Assembly (NCBI RefSeq): GCF_963676815.1
Contig: NZ_OY781365.1
Location: 1,646,501 to 1,710,500, forward strand
Length of the DNA stretch: 64,000 bases
Direction: 5' to 3'
DNA from: an uncultured Draconibacterium sp.
GTDB taxonomy: Bacteria; Bacteroidota; Bacteroidia; Bacteroidales; Prolixibacteraceae
Notes under the pieces: model-generated
What the model saw: only the letters and a program-made list of their open reading frames with translations
The model's database searches: none
Told to the model about the DNA's origin: nothing
In this document: one piece after another, positions 9,655 through 18,364 of the stretch
Numbering within the stretch: the stretch's first letter is position 1
How the letters are laid out: each line of letters begins with the position of its first letter
Program-made: the position numbers and the translations under genes

Positions 9655-10239
9655 TTATTTAACTAAACTATATGAAAAATCGTTGTTTAATGAACTCAAA
9701 ATCACTTCGTACTTTCCTTCTTTTAAAGCTGAAAGATCATAACCTGAAGCTACATTAAAGTCTTTACCCAAGCTGGTTTTGTATACCAAACCGTCCTCGT
9801 CGTAAATATTTAAGCTAAGGCTTTCCTGATCGAAGTTCAAATATGAAAGTTTTAATACACCGTCGGCAAATGCGAAGTAAGGATCAATTCTTAATTTTGA
9901 TTCTCCAACAGAAATACCTTTTGATGCTACTTCAAAATCTTTAAGCAAACGTGTGTCGTTTATACGAAGATCCATTGTATAGTTACCGTTTTCAAGATTT
10001 TTAAAATCATAAATTTTCTGATACGAACTCAATGGCTTTGTTGTTTGCTTATAGTATACCAACTCTCCATCTTCTGCATGAATGCTTAACTCGAATAACG
10101 ATGCATTCTCGTTTTGAATCGTGATTACTGCTCTGTCAGCCGACAAAGGAGTTACACTCATTTTGGGTTTCTCAACGGCTGTTGCAACTGCTACAATTGC
10201 TACTGCCAATACTGTAGATAATAATTTAATTGTTTTCAT
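9655..10239 (-). CDS. Small secreted two-domain beta protein (paralogue 2 of 3)
   Basis: 194 residues from the preferred start MKTIKLL; an in-frame ATG two codons upstream is possible. The signal peptide ends near ATAVEKPKM. It is very similar along its whole length to the protein encoded at 10624-11208 and more distantly to that at 8839-9420. The repeated motif is FDFKNLENGNYTMDL (about 83) and YDLSALKEGKYEVIL (about 170), one per half, suggesting an internally duplicated beta-sandwich. It has its own promoter element at 10277-10284 and its own terminator at 9592-9626. Function unknown; the family looks like a recent tandem duplication. Confidence 0.86.
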   Translation of the reverse strand: MKTIKLLSTVLAVAIVAVATAVEKPKMSVTPLSADRAVITIQNENASLFELSIHAEDGELVYYKQTTKPLSSYQKIYDFKNLENGNYTMDLRINDTRLLKDFEVASKGISVGESKLRIDPYFAFADGVLKLSYLNFDQESLSLNIYDEDGLVYKTSLGKDFNVASGYDLSALKEGKYEVILSSLNNDFSYSLVK

Positions 10240-10276
10240 AACCATTCGTTTTTTAGTTTAACATTGAATGACAGAA

Positions 10277-10284
10277 CAAACATA
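10277..10284 (-). promoter_or_regulatory. -7 promoter element, secreted paralogue 2
   Basis: The minus strand reads TATGTTTG, a full match to the Bacteroidota -7 consensus TAnnTTTG, 38 bp before the start codon. It sits in a block (ACATTTATGTTTG preceded by GCTGTAAA) that recurs upstream of the neighbouring paralogue, so the promoter was duplicated with the gene. No clear -33 TTTG is visible. Confidence 0.6.
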
Positions 10285-10530
10285 AATGTTTTACAGCATA
10301 TATGCCATATAACATGTTTAAAAAATTAAATAAGTAAATATTATTTAACATTAATCTTAATAATCAACGACTAATACAACCTTAATACTCTTATTTTCTG
10401 TTTTTTAGAAATTCGAATCGAACCTATTACAATTTTCGTGCCATTGTGTAAATTGCTGTATTAATTAATTTTTAGCATATCTACAACAAACCGTTAAGTC
10501 ACTTCCGCACAAACCCAACCAATACAAACA

Positions 10531-10554
10531 AAAAAACCAGCTCTGACGCCGGCT
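10531..10554 (-). terminator. Terminator-like hairpin distal to the main one
   Basis: On the minus strand AGCCGGC pairs with GCTGGTT (two G-U pairs) and is followed by T's. It lies just downstream of the stronger terminator at 10565-10597, giving two terminators in series after paralogue 3. Apart from these and the promoter at 10277, the 384-bp gap at 10240-10623 shows nothing else. Confidence 0.5.
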
Positions 10555-10564
10555 TTTCAAAAAT

Positions 10565-10597
10565 AAAAAAAGGCTATCAGGACAATCCTGATAGCCT
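10565..10597 (-). terminator. Intrinsic terminator after secreted paralogue 3
   Basis: Perfect 12-bp inverted repeat AGGCTATCAGGA / TCCTGATAGCCT with a 3-nt loop, followed on the minus strand by a T run. It resembles the terminator of paralogue 2 (shared AGGCTxTCAG core), consistent with duplication of gene plus flanks. Confidence 0.88.
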
Positions 10598-10623
10598 CAT
10601 TTAAACCAATAACATTTTCTAAC

Positions 10624-11208
10624 CTATTTCTCTAAACTAAATGAAAAATCATTATTCAAAGAACTCAAAACTACTTCGTACTGACCTGACTCTAATGCCG
10701 AAAGATCAAATCCGGTTGCAATATTAAATTCTTTACCTAATTTTGATTCATACACCAAACCACTCTTGTCGTAAATATTCAGATTCATACTTTCCTGGTC
10801 AAAGTTTAAATAAGTAAGCTTTAACACATCACCTGAAAAGGCAAAATAAGGATCGATTCTCATTTTCGACTCTCCAACAAAAATTCCTTTTGATGCAACT
10901 TCAAATTCTTTCGACAAACGTGTATCATTAACACGAAGATCCATGGTATAATTTCCGTTCTCTAAATTCGTAAAATCGAATACTTTCTGATATTCATTTG
11001 ATGGTTTTGTAGCTTGCTTATAATATACCAACTCACCATCAGCAGCATGAATACTCAACTCGAACAATGCAGCCTCTCCATTCAAAATAGAAACAACAGC
11101 TCTATCTTCCGACAAAGGAACTACATCCATTTTTGGTTTCTCAACCGCAGAAGCAACCACTACAATTGCTACCGCTAATACTGTAAATAATGTTTTAATT
11201 GTTTTCAT
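10624..11208 (-). CDS. Small secreted two-domain beta protein (paralogue 3 of 3)
   Basis: 194 residues from MKTIKTLF (an ATG two codons upstream is the alternative). The signal peptide ends near ASAVEKPKM. Nearly every position aligns with the protein of 9655-10239, including FDFTNLENGNYTMDL and FDLSALESGQYEVVL. The same promoter block lies upstream (TATGTTTG at 11249-11256) and a related terminator downstream, so each paralogue is probably its own transcription unit. Mature protein likely periplasmic or exported. No enzymatic motif is seen; function unknown. Confidence 0.86.
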   Translation of the reverse strand: MKTIKTLFTVLAVAIVVVASAVEKPKMDVVPLSEDRAVVSILNGEAALFELSIHAADGELVYYKQATKPSNEYQKVFDFTNLENGNYTMDLRVNDTRLSKEFEVASKGIFVGESKMRIDPYFAFSGDVLKLTYLNFDQESMNLNIYDKSGLVYESKLGKEFNIATGFDLSALESGQYEVVLSSLNNDFSFSLEK

Positions 11209-11248
11209 AATCATTTCTTTTTTCTGCTCTAAAAATTAATTGACAATG

Positions 11249-11256
11249 CAAACATA
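11249..11256 (-). promoter_or_regulatory. -7 promoter element, secreted paralogue 3
   Basis: The minus strand reads TATGTTTG, matching TAnnTTTG exactly, 41 bp before the start codon. The surrounding block GCTGTAAAACATTTATGTTTG is almost identical to that before paralogue 2. Confidence 0.6.
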
Positions 11257-11472
11257 AATGTTTTACAGCATACATGCCGAAAAACATATTAAAAAAATTG
11301 ATTAAAGAATAAATATTTAACATTGAGATTAACATTCGGGGTTGCAAAAACACAAAAACCCCTTGTTTACAGTCTTTATGTAGTTTTAACACTATGACTT
11401 ATCAATTATTGTGCCATTTTTTAATTTCTTGTGTTAAATTTATTTTAGCTTATTTTGAAAAAACAGTTAACA

Positions 11473-12162
11473 ATGAAGATTAAGATACATCAACTTCTTA
11501 AGGGAGCACGGGAAGCAAAAGGAACTGCTGTTATAATTGATGTGCTACGCGCTTTTTCAACGGCTTGTTATGCCACAGCCAAAGGGGTTGAAAATATTAT
11601 TCCGGTAGGCGACATACAAATTGCCTACCAGCTGAAAAAGAATAACCCGGACTACTTATTGGTTGGAGAACGACACGAGCAAAAACCACAAGGTTTTGAT
11701 TTTGGCAATTCGCCAACACACATTAATAATGCTGTAATAAGCGCAAAAACAATGGTTCAAACTACCAGCTCGGGCACGCAGGGAATTACAAACGCGATAA
11801 ATGCCAACGAAATAATTACAGGTAGTTTTGTTAATGCTGGCGCGATTATTAACTATATACGCAAAACACAACCCGAAGAAGTTTCGCTTGTTTGTATGGG
11901 ATTTGCCTGCCAGTACCCCACTGCAGAAGACTCTCTGTGTGCCGAATACATAAAAAATGAACTGGAAGGAATGCCAAACGATTTCCCGGCGATGGTGCAG
12001 CACATAAAAGAAACAGATGGTGCACGCTTTTTCGACCCGGCAACCGAAAGCTGGTCGCCCGAAAGCGACTTTCATTTGTGTATGGACATCAATCGTTTCA
12101 ACTTTATACTTAAAGTTAAAAAAGTGGGCGAATTAAATTACCTTGAAAAAATAAATGTTTAA
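11473..12162 (+). CDS. 2-phosphosulfolactate phosphatase-like protein (ComB family)
   Basis: 229 residues from ATG 11473; the frame is open to a TTG 18 bp earlier but the ATG is the better start. It matches the ComB family: VIIDVLRAFSTACYA near the N-terminus, VGERHEQKPQGFDFGNSP (about 70), TSSGTQGI (about 98) and the VCMGF and EDSLCAEYI acidic segment (about 140-155). Characterised ComB is a Mg-dependent hydrolase of 2-phosphosulfolactate in coenzyme M synthesis, but Bacteroidota lack that pathway, so the physiological substrate is probably a different acidic phosphate ester. It stands alone, facing right. Confidence 0.85.
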   Translation: MKIKIHQLLKGAREAKGTAVIIDVLRAFSTACYATAKGVENIIPVGDIQIAYQLKKNNPDYLLVGERHEQKPQGFDFGNSPTHINNAVISAKTMVQTTSSGTQGITNAINANEIITGSFVNAGAIINYIRKTQPEEVSLVCMGFACQYPTAEDSLCAEYIKNELEGMPNDFPAMVQHIKETDGARFFDPATESWSPESDFHLCMDINRFNFILKVKKVGELNYLEKINV

Positions 12163-12207
12163 GCCGATCAGGTAAAAAGGAATAATTTGATATTAACCCA
12201 CAAACCA

Positions 12208-12240
12208 TTTGTTCTTTTTTGTACAAAAACACTAATATTG
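12208..12240 (+). promoter_or_regulatory. Promoter of the PagL-like gene
   Basis: TTTG at 12208-12211 (-33) and TAATATTG at 12233-12240 (one mismatch to TAnnTTTG) are 25 bp apart start to start, near the spacing of Bacteroidota promoters, and lie 48 bp before the ATG at 12288. Confidence 0.5.
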
Positions 12241-12287
12241 GGTTTACAAACAATTAAGAACACAACTTACAGAAAACGCTGCCTCAC

Positions 12288-13397
12288 ATGCCAAAGTCAA
12301 AACAAACCTGCATCATATTCCTCTGTGCGCTACTTTACTTTATTGGTAGCCCGGTTTATTCCTTTTCGCAAGAAAGCATCGATGTCTCTTATATTTCCGG
12401 CTCGGTTTTAGCTCATACAAAAAAGATTGAACCGATCTCTGAACGTCCTGTCGATGGACTTTCCGTTAGTTACACCTTTAATAACCAAGCCGGGCAGCAC
12501 TGGCGAAAATTTTACAATTACCCTAACTATGGAATTAATTACACGTTTAAATCGTTTAATAATCATGGCGTAATCGGGAATTCGCATGCACTTACAACTT
12601 TTTTGCAGGTATCGTTTCTAAAAAGGCATACTTTTTTCGACCTTGGATTAAAAGGCGCAGCCGGCCTTGCCTATCTCACTGAAACGTACGATGAGTTTAC
12701 CAACCCGGAAAACCAGGCTATAAGCACCCACTTGAATATTGCCGGAGAGTTTGGATTTTATTCCCGCCTTACTTTCCATCCGGTATACATTGGTTATACA
12801 TACGGGCTAAACCATTTTTCAAACGGCCTCATTAAATCGCCCAACCTCGGATTGAACACCTTAAACAATTACATAACACTTGGCTATGAGTTCGAAAAAC
12901 ATACAGAAAAAGAAGAGGCACACTTTGAAGAAAATAACCAGCTGATAAAAAATGAATTTTGGGCTTATGCATCAACAGGTGTTAATTCAGTTAAAAACTA
13001 CGATGGGCGATTTGTGTTTTTTGCTGCATCAGTAAATTATTCCAAACAATTAAGCCCTATCAGCAAAATTGGCGTTGGATTTGATTTTATTAACGACGAA
13101 GCATTAAATAAATACGCCGAAATCAACTATAAATACGATGGAGAATCTGATCTCAGCTTTCGGTACGGACCAAACTTACAGGGCGAAGTAATGTTCGGCA
13201 ACCTTAGTTTGCTTGCTGCTTATGGTGTTTTTACAGGAGATGAGACGAACTATGTTTCGCGTGCGTATTATAAAGTAGGCGGTAAATATTATGCCAAAAA
13301 CATTATTGCTCTTGCCATGATCAGAGCCGTTCCATTGTTTAAAGCACAGGTTGTTGAGTTTGGCCTTGGATACCGATTTCAGCGTATTAAAAATTGA
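12288..13397 (+). CDS. PagL-like lipid A 3-O-deacylase (acyloxyacyl hydrolase family)
   Basis: 369 residues with a signal peptide (about 1-28, ending SFSQ). About residues 50-200 show the small outer-membrane barrel of the PagL family, including the catalytic His-Ser pair in YGLNHFSNG (about 175). The known PagL removes a 3-O-linked acyl chain from lipid A in the outer membrane. The remaining 160 residues form a second strand-rich part absent from classical PagL (about 170 residues), seen in Bacteroidota homologues. Located between a ComB-like gene and a PLP enzyme with no evident functional link. Lipid A as substrate is inferred from the family. Confidence 0.8.
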   Translation: MPKSKQTCIIFLCALLYFIGSPVYSFSQESIDVSYISGSVLAHTKKIEPISERPVDGLSVSYTFNNQAGQHWRKFYNYPNYGINYTFKSFNNHGVIGNSHALTTFLQVSFLKRHTFFDLGLKGAAGLAYLTETYDEFTNPENQAISTHLNIAGEFGFYSRLTFHPVYIGYTYGLNHFSNGLIKSPNLGLNTLNNYITLGYEFEKHTEKEEAHFEENNQLIKNEFWAYASTGVNSVKNYDGRFVFFAASVNYSKQLSPISKIGVGFDFINDEALNKYAEINYKYDGESDLSFRYGPNLQGEVMFGNLSLLAAYGVFTGDETNYVSRAYYKVGGKYYAKNIIALAMIRAVPLFKAQVVEFGLGYRFQRIKN

Positions 13398-13486
13398 CAA
13401 GAAAAAGATTTCAATTATCTTCGGCGAACAAAAATTTATCGTGGCAGCTCAATTATTTGCCACACACCATATAGCTTTCATTAGTC

Positions 13487-14656
13487 ATGAAAAAATACAA
13501 TTTCGATGAAATAGTTCCGCGAAAAGGAACCAACTGTTTAAAACACGATGCCCTTGAGCAATTTTTCAAATCGGCCGATGCCCTGCCACTTTGGGTAGCC
13601 GACATGGATTTTAAAACACCCGACTTTATTGTTGATGCTATAAAAAAGCGTGCCGAGCACGAGATTTACGGGTACACTTTCCGTTCCGATTCGTATTACG
13701 AGGCGGTGATAAACTGGATGAGCCGGCGTCATCAGTGGGACATTAAGAAAGAATGGGTTTCATTCAGTCCGGGCGTTGTTGCAGGATTGACTTACGCCAT
13801 TGAAAGTTTCTCGAAACCGGGCGACGGCGTGGTAGTTCAGCCACCGGTATATTTTCCGTTTTTCGACAGCGTGAAAGGCACAAAGCGAAAAATGATCGAA
13901 AATCCACTAAAAAAAGAAAATGGCCGCTACACTTTCGATCTGGAAGATCTAAAATCGAAGATCGACGAGAATACCAAACTGCTGCTGCTTTGTAATCCGC
14001 AAAATCCGGGCGGAATGGTTTGGACTCGCGAAGAATTGGTTGCACTGACAGATATTTGTCTGGAAAATAATATCATGATCATTTCGGATGAAATTCATTC
14101 CGACTTAATTTATAACGGTCATAAACATATTCCGCTTGCCAGCATTTCCGAAGAAGTGGCACAGAATTGTATGGTTAGTATGGCGCCAAGCAAAACATTT
14201 AATGTTGCGGGACTTACCTCATCGTTGGTGATTATTCCAAACAAACGAAAACTGGCGGCTTACGAACGCACCATTGGTGTTGGGCATTTACACATGGGTA
14301 ACATTTTTGGAACCGTGGCCTTAGAGGCTGCTTACACTCACGGCGACGAATGGCTGAGTCAACTGTTGGATTACCTTTGGGGAAATTATCAATTACTCGA
14401 AAGTTTTATCCAGGAAAAACTGCCGCGCGTTAAAGTAATGAAACCGGAAGCCACTTACCTGATCTGGATGGATTTCTCGGATTACGGAATGAAAAATGAG
14501 GAGCTGGCGAAATTCACAGTAGAAAAAGCAGGAGTGGCATTAAATGATGGTGGACGTTTTGGAATTGGCGGCGACGGTTTTCTTCGTCTGAATATTGGCT
14601 GCCCACGAAGTGTTTTGCAGGAAGCATTGAATCGTTTGAAAAAAGCTTTTGGCTAA
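13487..14656 (+). CDS. PatB/MalY-type cystathionine beta-lyase (PLP C-S lyase)
   Basis: 389 residues, full length for class I/II PLP aminotransferase-fold C-S lyases. Motifs: PLWVADMDF at about residue 35, NPQNPGGMVW (about 170), ISDEIHSDL (PLP-ring Asp, about 205), SMAPSKTFNVAGL (Schiff-base Lys, about 240) and RLNIGCPR near the end (substrate-carboxylate Arg). It cleaves C-S bonds of cystathionine or cysteine, giving pyruvate, ammonia and a thiol. It is a monocistronic plus-strand gene that converges with ruvC only 3 bp beyond its stop, leaving no room for a separate terminator. Confidence 0.93.
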   Translation: MKKYNFDEIVPRKGTNCLKHDALEQFFKSADALPLWVADMDFKTPDFIVDAIKKRAEHEIYGYTFRSDSYYEAVINWMSRRHQWDIKKEWVSFSPGVVAGLTYAIESFSKPGDGVVVQPPVYFPFFDSVKGTKRKMIENPLKKENGRYTFDLEDLKSKIDENTKLLLLCNPQNPGGMVWTREELVALTDICLENNIMIISDEIHSDLIYNGHKHIPLASISEEVAQNCMVSMAPSKTFNVAGLTSSLVIIPNKRKLAAYERTIGVGHLHMGNIFGTVALEAAYTHGDEWLSQLLDYLWGNYQLLESFIQEKLPRVKVMKPEATYLIWMDFSDYGMKNEELAKFTVEKAGVALNDGGRFGIGGDGFLRLNIGCPRSVLQEALNRLKKAFG

Positions 14657-14659
14657 GAA

Positions 14660-15211
14660 TTATTTTACCTTACCCGGATTCTTTTTAACAAAGTCACCCC
14701 AGTTTTTATACTCCTTCGACTTTTGCGGTTTGCTCATTTGTATAAAATGACAAATGGCCACTGCCACGGCATCGGTTTCGTCGAGCACTTTATCCATGTC
14801 TTTCAGGTCGTATACTTTTTGCAGAAAATAAGCTACCTGCTCTTTCGAGGCACGCCCCATTCCGGTTATTGCTTGTTTTACCAGCAAGGGTGCATATTCG
14901 TGAATCGGCACATCGTGTATTAGTGCTGCCGCCATTAATACGCCTTGTCCGCGCCCAAGTTTCAACATCGACTGTACGTTTTTACCATAAAAAGGTGCTT
15001 CAATCGCCATTACATCCGGTTTGTATTCTTTTACCAGGTGCAGCGCCCGCTCGTGCAGGTACTTTAACCGCATGTAATGATCGGAATACCTTTTAGGCGT
15101 AATGTTTCCCATGTGCAAAATAACCGGTTTTTTATCTCTCACCTCAACCAAACCATAGCCGGTTACCGTTGTTCCGGGGTCGATCCCCAATATACGAAGC
15201 GGTTTATCCAT
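14660..15211 (-). CDS. ruvC: Holliday junction endonuclease RuvC
   Basis: 183 residues. The RNase H-fold acidic residues are visible: Asp11 in LGIDPGTTVTGYG, the Glu in MAIEAPFYGKN (about 70) and the Asp pair in DETDAVAVAICH (about 143-146). It resolves Holliday junctions with RuvAB during recombinational repair. It is slightly longer than E. coli RuvC (173) because of a basic C-terminal tail. It is followed head-on by the C-S lyase gene and preceded at 47 bp by the EamA transporter gene on the same strand. Confidence 0.96.
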   Translation of the reverse strand: MDKPLRILGIDPGTTVTGYGLVEVRDKKPVILHMGNITPKRYSDHYMRLKYLHERALHLVKEYKPDVMAIEAPFYGKNVQSMLKLGRGQGVLMAAALIHDVPIHEYAPLLVKQAITGMGRASKEQVAYFLQKVYDLKDMDKVLDETDAVAVAICHFIQMSKPQKSKEYKNWGDFVKKNPGKVK

Positions 15212-15258
15212 TCGATGAAAATAGTAATTTGTTGTTAGCTGCTGAAATTTCAGTGGAT

Positions 15259-16167
15259 TTAGTTTTTGGAGACCACTTCAGCTCTGCGTTTTCTCCGATC
15301 AAGTTGCTGAACCAGCACGCCTGAAATAATAAACAGTAAACCAACGAAAGTTGTAAAGTAGATGGTTTCCTTTAGAATAAGGTGAATAAATACCAGCGAC
15401 AGGAAAGGGGCAAAAAATACCAGATTCCCGATTTTAGCGTTGCTGCTGGTGAGGTTCATCGCTTTTAACCATAAAACATAAGTAATTCCCACCTCAAAAA
15501 TCCCCGAGTAAATGGTCGCGATAAATGCCTCGCCCCAATGCACTTTAAACGACGAGAATAGTGCCACAACTGGCACCAGGTAAATCATCCCAATGGCAAA
15601 ATTAAGAAAGAGTTTCACCACCTGATCACGTGTATCTTTTACATTAAATATCCAGTATAACGACCACAGTATTGAGCTACCTACTGCCAGCACAACGCCC
15701 AGTGGATTGGTATTCTGAAATCCATCGAAACCTCCCTGCGACGATATAAAAAACACACCAACAAAACTGATAAGCAGTGCCACAAAACTTATCCAGCTGA
15801 TCTTCTGCTTGAGCATGGGCACCGAAAGCAGCGCCAGCGTTATGGGCCAGATCATATTAAGCGGTTGCGCCACCTGCGCCGGAAGCAAGGAATAGGCTTT
15901 AAACAAAACGAGGTAATAAAGTGGCGGATTAAAAGCTCCCATTAACAGCGAATACAACCATTCGCGTTTGGTTTGTTTAAAAATTAAATGTGTTTTTCGT
16001 TGTGCTACCAAAACAAAAAACAGCAGCACCACGGTTACTGCCGACACATAAAATATTAGCTGAATAAAATCGTACTCGCGCAGCGCCAGTTTAAACGATG
16101 TGGCTACGGTTGACCAGAATAACACGGCCAGCCCGGCGTATAAATATGTTTTTACTGATTGCGACAT
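15259..16167 (-). CDS. EamA/DMT-family transporter
   Basis: 302 residues with ten hydrophobic helices in two EamA repeats (about 5-140 and 155-290), the drug/metabolite transporter layout. The second repeat carries the typical GNLVFFAPFLSLVFIHLILKE segment split over helices 8-10. It ends in a basic cytoplasmic tail rich in Arg/Lys. It probably exports a metabolite or amino acid; the substrate cannot be told from sequence. It lies between the TPR gene (101 bp upstream) and ruvC. Confidence 0.9.
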   Translation of the reverse strand: MSQSVKTYLYAGLAVLFWSTVATSFKLALREYDFIQLIFYVSAVTVVLLFFVLVAQRKTHLIFKQTKREWLYSLLMGAFNPPLYYLVLFKAYSLLPAQVAQPLNMIWPITLALLSVPMLKQKISWISFVALLISFVGVFFISSQGGFDGFQNTNPLGVVLAVGSSILWSLYWIFNVKDTRDQVVKLFLNFAIGMIYLVPVVALFSSFKVHWGEAFIATIYSGIFEVGITYVLWLKAMNLTSSNAKIGNLVFFAPFLSLVFIHLILKETIYFTTFVGLLFIISGVLVQQLDRRKRRAEVVSKN

Positions 16168-16268
16168 AAGCTGAAAAAATCAGAACGCCAAAGTACGAAA
16201 AGAAATTGAATGGTTTTACCCATTGTAATGATGGCAAATCGGAACCAGCGTTTGTATCGCAAATACCC

Positions 16269-18158
16269 CTAAAACTCTGAACTTTCAATAGCCCGCATAA
16301 ACAAACCTTCTTTATCTTCCGGCTCTTTATCAGGATACACTTTTCGTAATTCCCGGTATTTCTCGCGCGATTCTTCCGTAAACACACTTCCCGGATAGCT
16401 AGTCAGCATTTGTTTGTACAACTCTTTTGCTTTTTCTTCCTGCCCAAGATGGTAGTTGTTAATTTCGGCCAGCAGGTACAAGGCATCGTCGCCCAGCAGG
16501 TCGTAACTAAAATCGGTAACAATAGTTTGCAGGTATTCAGCAGCTAAAGCGTAATTCTGGTTATCCATCTCAATTTTTGCCTTACGGAAAAGGATATTAT
16601 CCACCAATGTATGATACGGATAAATATCGGCAATCGAATCCAGCACCAACATCGCCTCATCGGGCCGGTTTTGGAAAAACAACAAATCGGCACTCGAAAA
16701 CATTTGCAAAGGAACCGCAGTAGTATCGAGGTTGAGGTTGTTTCCTATCAGCATCGATAGCTCCATGGCATCGTTTGCCGTTAATTTCGAAGTACTAGCT
16801 TTTAACACATCCAACTGCGCTTTCGCCCAGCTAAAATTCCCCATATAGTAACCCAGCTTTGCTTTTTTCAGTTTTACCTCGTCGCCGAGCGAATTCTTTT
16901 TGTTGGCGTCAATTACCTGCGAATATATCAGCATGGCTTCCCACGGATCGTCGGCATACACATAAATATCGGCCATTTCGGCTTTCAGTTGCCCTAGTTC
17001 TTCGGGTTTTAGTTGCGGCACTTTCTCCCCTTCCTCCAACACCGAAATTGCTTTCTCTGTGTCGTTAAGGTAAAAAGCCAGCAAATGCGCATACTCGCGC
17101 ACCAAATTCAAAGTAGCCGGGCCAATACTCAGGTATATTAAACCGTTTTCAAAATCGGTGGCCAATGCTTTTCCGTGCTCCAAATCACCTTCTCCTTCGT
17201 TGGTATATTCCATGTATTTTGCATGAATATTTCGGGCAAAAGCCTGCGGGAAGAAAGGTGTTTCCTCGCCTTTATCCATTAAATAGGTATAAGCTTTCTG
17301 AGCCTGCTCGTACTCCTTGTTACGCAATGCAAGGTCGCCCAATTGCGCAATCTGTCCGTCTTCGGCACCAGTTCGTTTATCCAATGCAATTGACTGGCGC
17401 AAGGCACTCGAGAATTTCTTTTCCTGCAGAAAAAACCAAATCAGCAGACGATTGTAACCAATTACATTGGGTTCGGCCTGAATACGTTTCAACACCTGCC
17501 CCCGAAACTGGTCGCGTAAACCATCGTCAATATCCAATCGCATTGCCGACGACAAACTGCTTTGCACCCGCGCCAAATGTTTTTCATCTTCGCGTAACAG
17601 GTTTAGGTACTCTTCCATCATATTGGTGTAGTCACGCAAATACAGGTACGCCCGCGCGAGCTCGTAATTAAACGACTCTTCGGGCAAAGTTTCTCTTCCT
17701 TTTAAATAGGTATCGCGCGCCAAACCATACTCTCCCCAACCCAAAAACGAATTGGCAGTGGTTAAATAAGCTCCGCGGTTGGCAGGTATATCGTCAATCG
17801 CCTCACGAAACATGGCAGCGGCTTCTTCATCGCGGTTCTGCTTTTTATAAACCTGCCCCAAATGCACATAATATTCCGGTCGCGGTGTTTTTTGCTTTTT
17901 TATCTCGCGCTGAATTTCAGATTCGGCCACATCATATTGCTCCAACCCGATAAGGCTGTTGATATAATATCTAAAATACGTGCTGTTACGGGTTAAATCA
18001 TGCACCTCCTTCAGCAAAGGTGCGGCTTTTTCAAAGTCTTTGGCATTGTAATAACGAATGGCCAGACTCGATTTTGTTTGAACCTCGGAGCGTTTTTGTT
18101 GCGCAAACCCGGTATTCAATCCCGTAATTAATATCAGTAGTATAATGAAGTGTTTCAT
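16269..18158 (-). CDS. Secreted tetratricopeptide-repeat protein
   Basis: 629 residues from MKHFIILLILITG. The frame is open 30 bp further but that extension overlaps a good -7 element (18177-18184), so the later ATG is chosen. The signal peptide ends about GFAQQ. The rest is helical with many TPR-like 34-residue units (for example PEYYVHLGQVYKKQNRDEEA at about 105 and a TolA-binding-like pair near 520-600). Probably a periplasmic scaffold or assembly factor. The C-terminal region resembles outer-membrane assembly/gliding-associated TPR proteins of Bacteroidota, but no specific partner can be named. Confidence 0.85.
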   Translation of the reverse strand: MKHFIILLILITGLNTGFAQQKRSEVQTKSSLAIRYYNAKDFEKAAPLLKEVHDLTRNSTYFRYYINSLIGLEQYDVAESEIQREIKKQKTPRPEYYVHLGQVYKKQNRDEEAAAMFREAIDDIPANRGAYLTTANSFLGWGEYGLARDTYLKGRETLPEESFNYELARAYLYLRDYTNMMEEYLNLLREDEKHLARVQSSLSSAMRLDIDDGLRDQFRGQVLKRIQAEPNVIGYNRLLIWFFLQEKKFSSALRQSIALDKRTGAEDGQIAQLGDLALRNKEYEQAQKAYTYLMDKGEETPFFPQAFARNIHAKYMEYTNEGEGDLEHGKALATDFENGLIYLSIGPATLNLVREYAHLLAFYLNDTEKAISVLEEGEKVPQLKPEELGQLKAEMADIYVYADDPWEAMLIYSQVIDANKKNSLGDEVKLKKAKLGYYMGNFSWAKAQLDVLKASTSKLTANDAMELSMLIGNNLNLDTTAVPLQMFSSADLLFFQNRPDEAMLVLDSIADIYPYHTLVDNILFRKAKIEMDNQNYALAAEYLQTIVTDFSYDLLGDDALYLLAEINNYHLGQEEKAKELYKQMLTSYPGSVFTEESREKYRELRKVYPDKEPEDKEGLFMRAIESSEF

Positions 18159-18176
18159 TGTTTTCAGCTTGTTGTA

Positions 18177-18184
18177 CAAAAATA
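18177..18184 (-). promoter_or_regulatory. -7 promoter element of the TPR gene
   Basis: The minus strand reads TATTTTTG, an exact match to TAnnTTTG, 18 bp before the ATG at 18158, implying a very short leader. It decides against the longer N-terminus. Confidence 0.5.
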
Positions 18185-18267
18185 ACACAGTTGTTTAAAC
18201 TATGCTTTTTTTCAAAACAATTTTGACACTTAGTAGTTTAATCAATTTTAGTTTGTATTTAAACTTT

Positions 18268-18275
18268 TACATTTG
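18268..18275 (+). promoter_or_regulatory. -7 promoter element of lipA
   Basis: TACATTTG, an exact match to TAnnTTTG, 89 bp before the lipA ATG. A TTTG lies 16 bp upstream, closer than usual for a -33 element. It is divergent from the TPR promoter 84 bp to the left. Confidence 0.5.
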
Positions 18276-18364
18276 CAGAAATTTTTCAGGAACTGTCTAA
18301 ATACAACTGCATTTAGAAATAGAACTGAAAAAGACGCAATACAGAACGATATAATAATTAGGAT

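Noticed and set aside
11455..11472. Upstream TTG start for the ComB-like gene
   Set aside because: The ATG 18 bp downstream gives the normal family N-terminus; the extension MKKQLT has no support.
12187..12411. Plus-strand ORF overlapping the start of the PagL-like gene
   Set aside because: It lies in another frame over the promoter and signal-peptide region of the real gene and has no features of its own.
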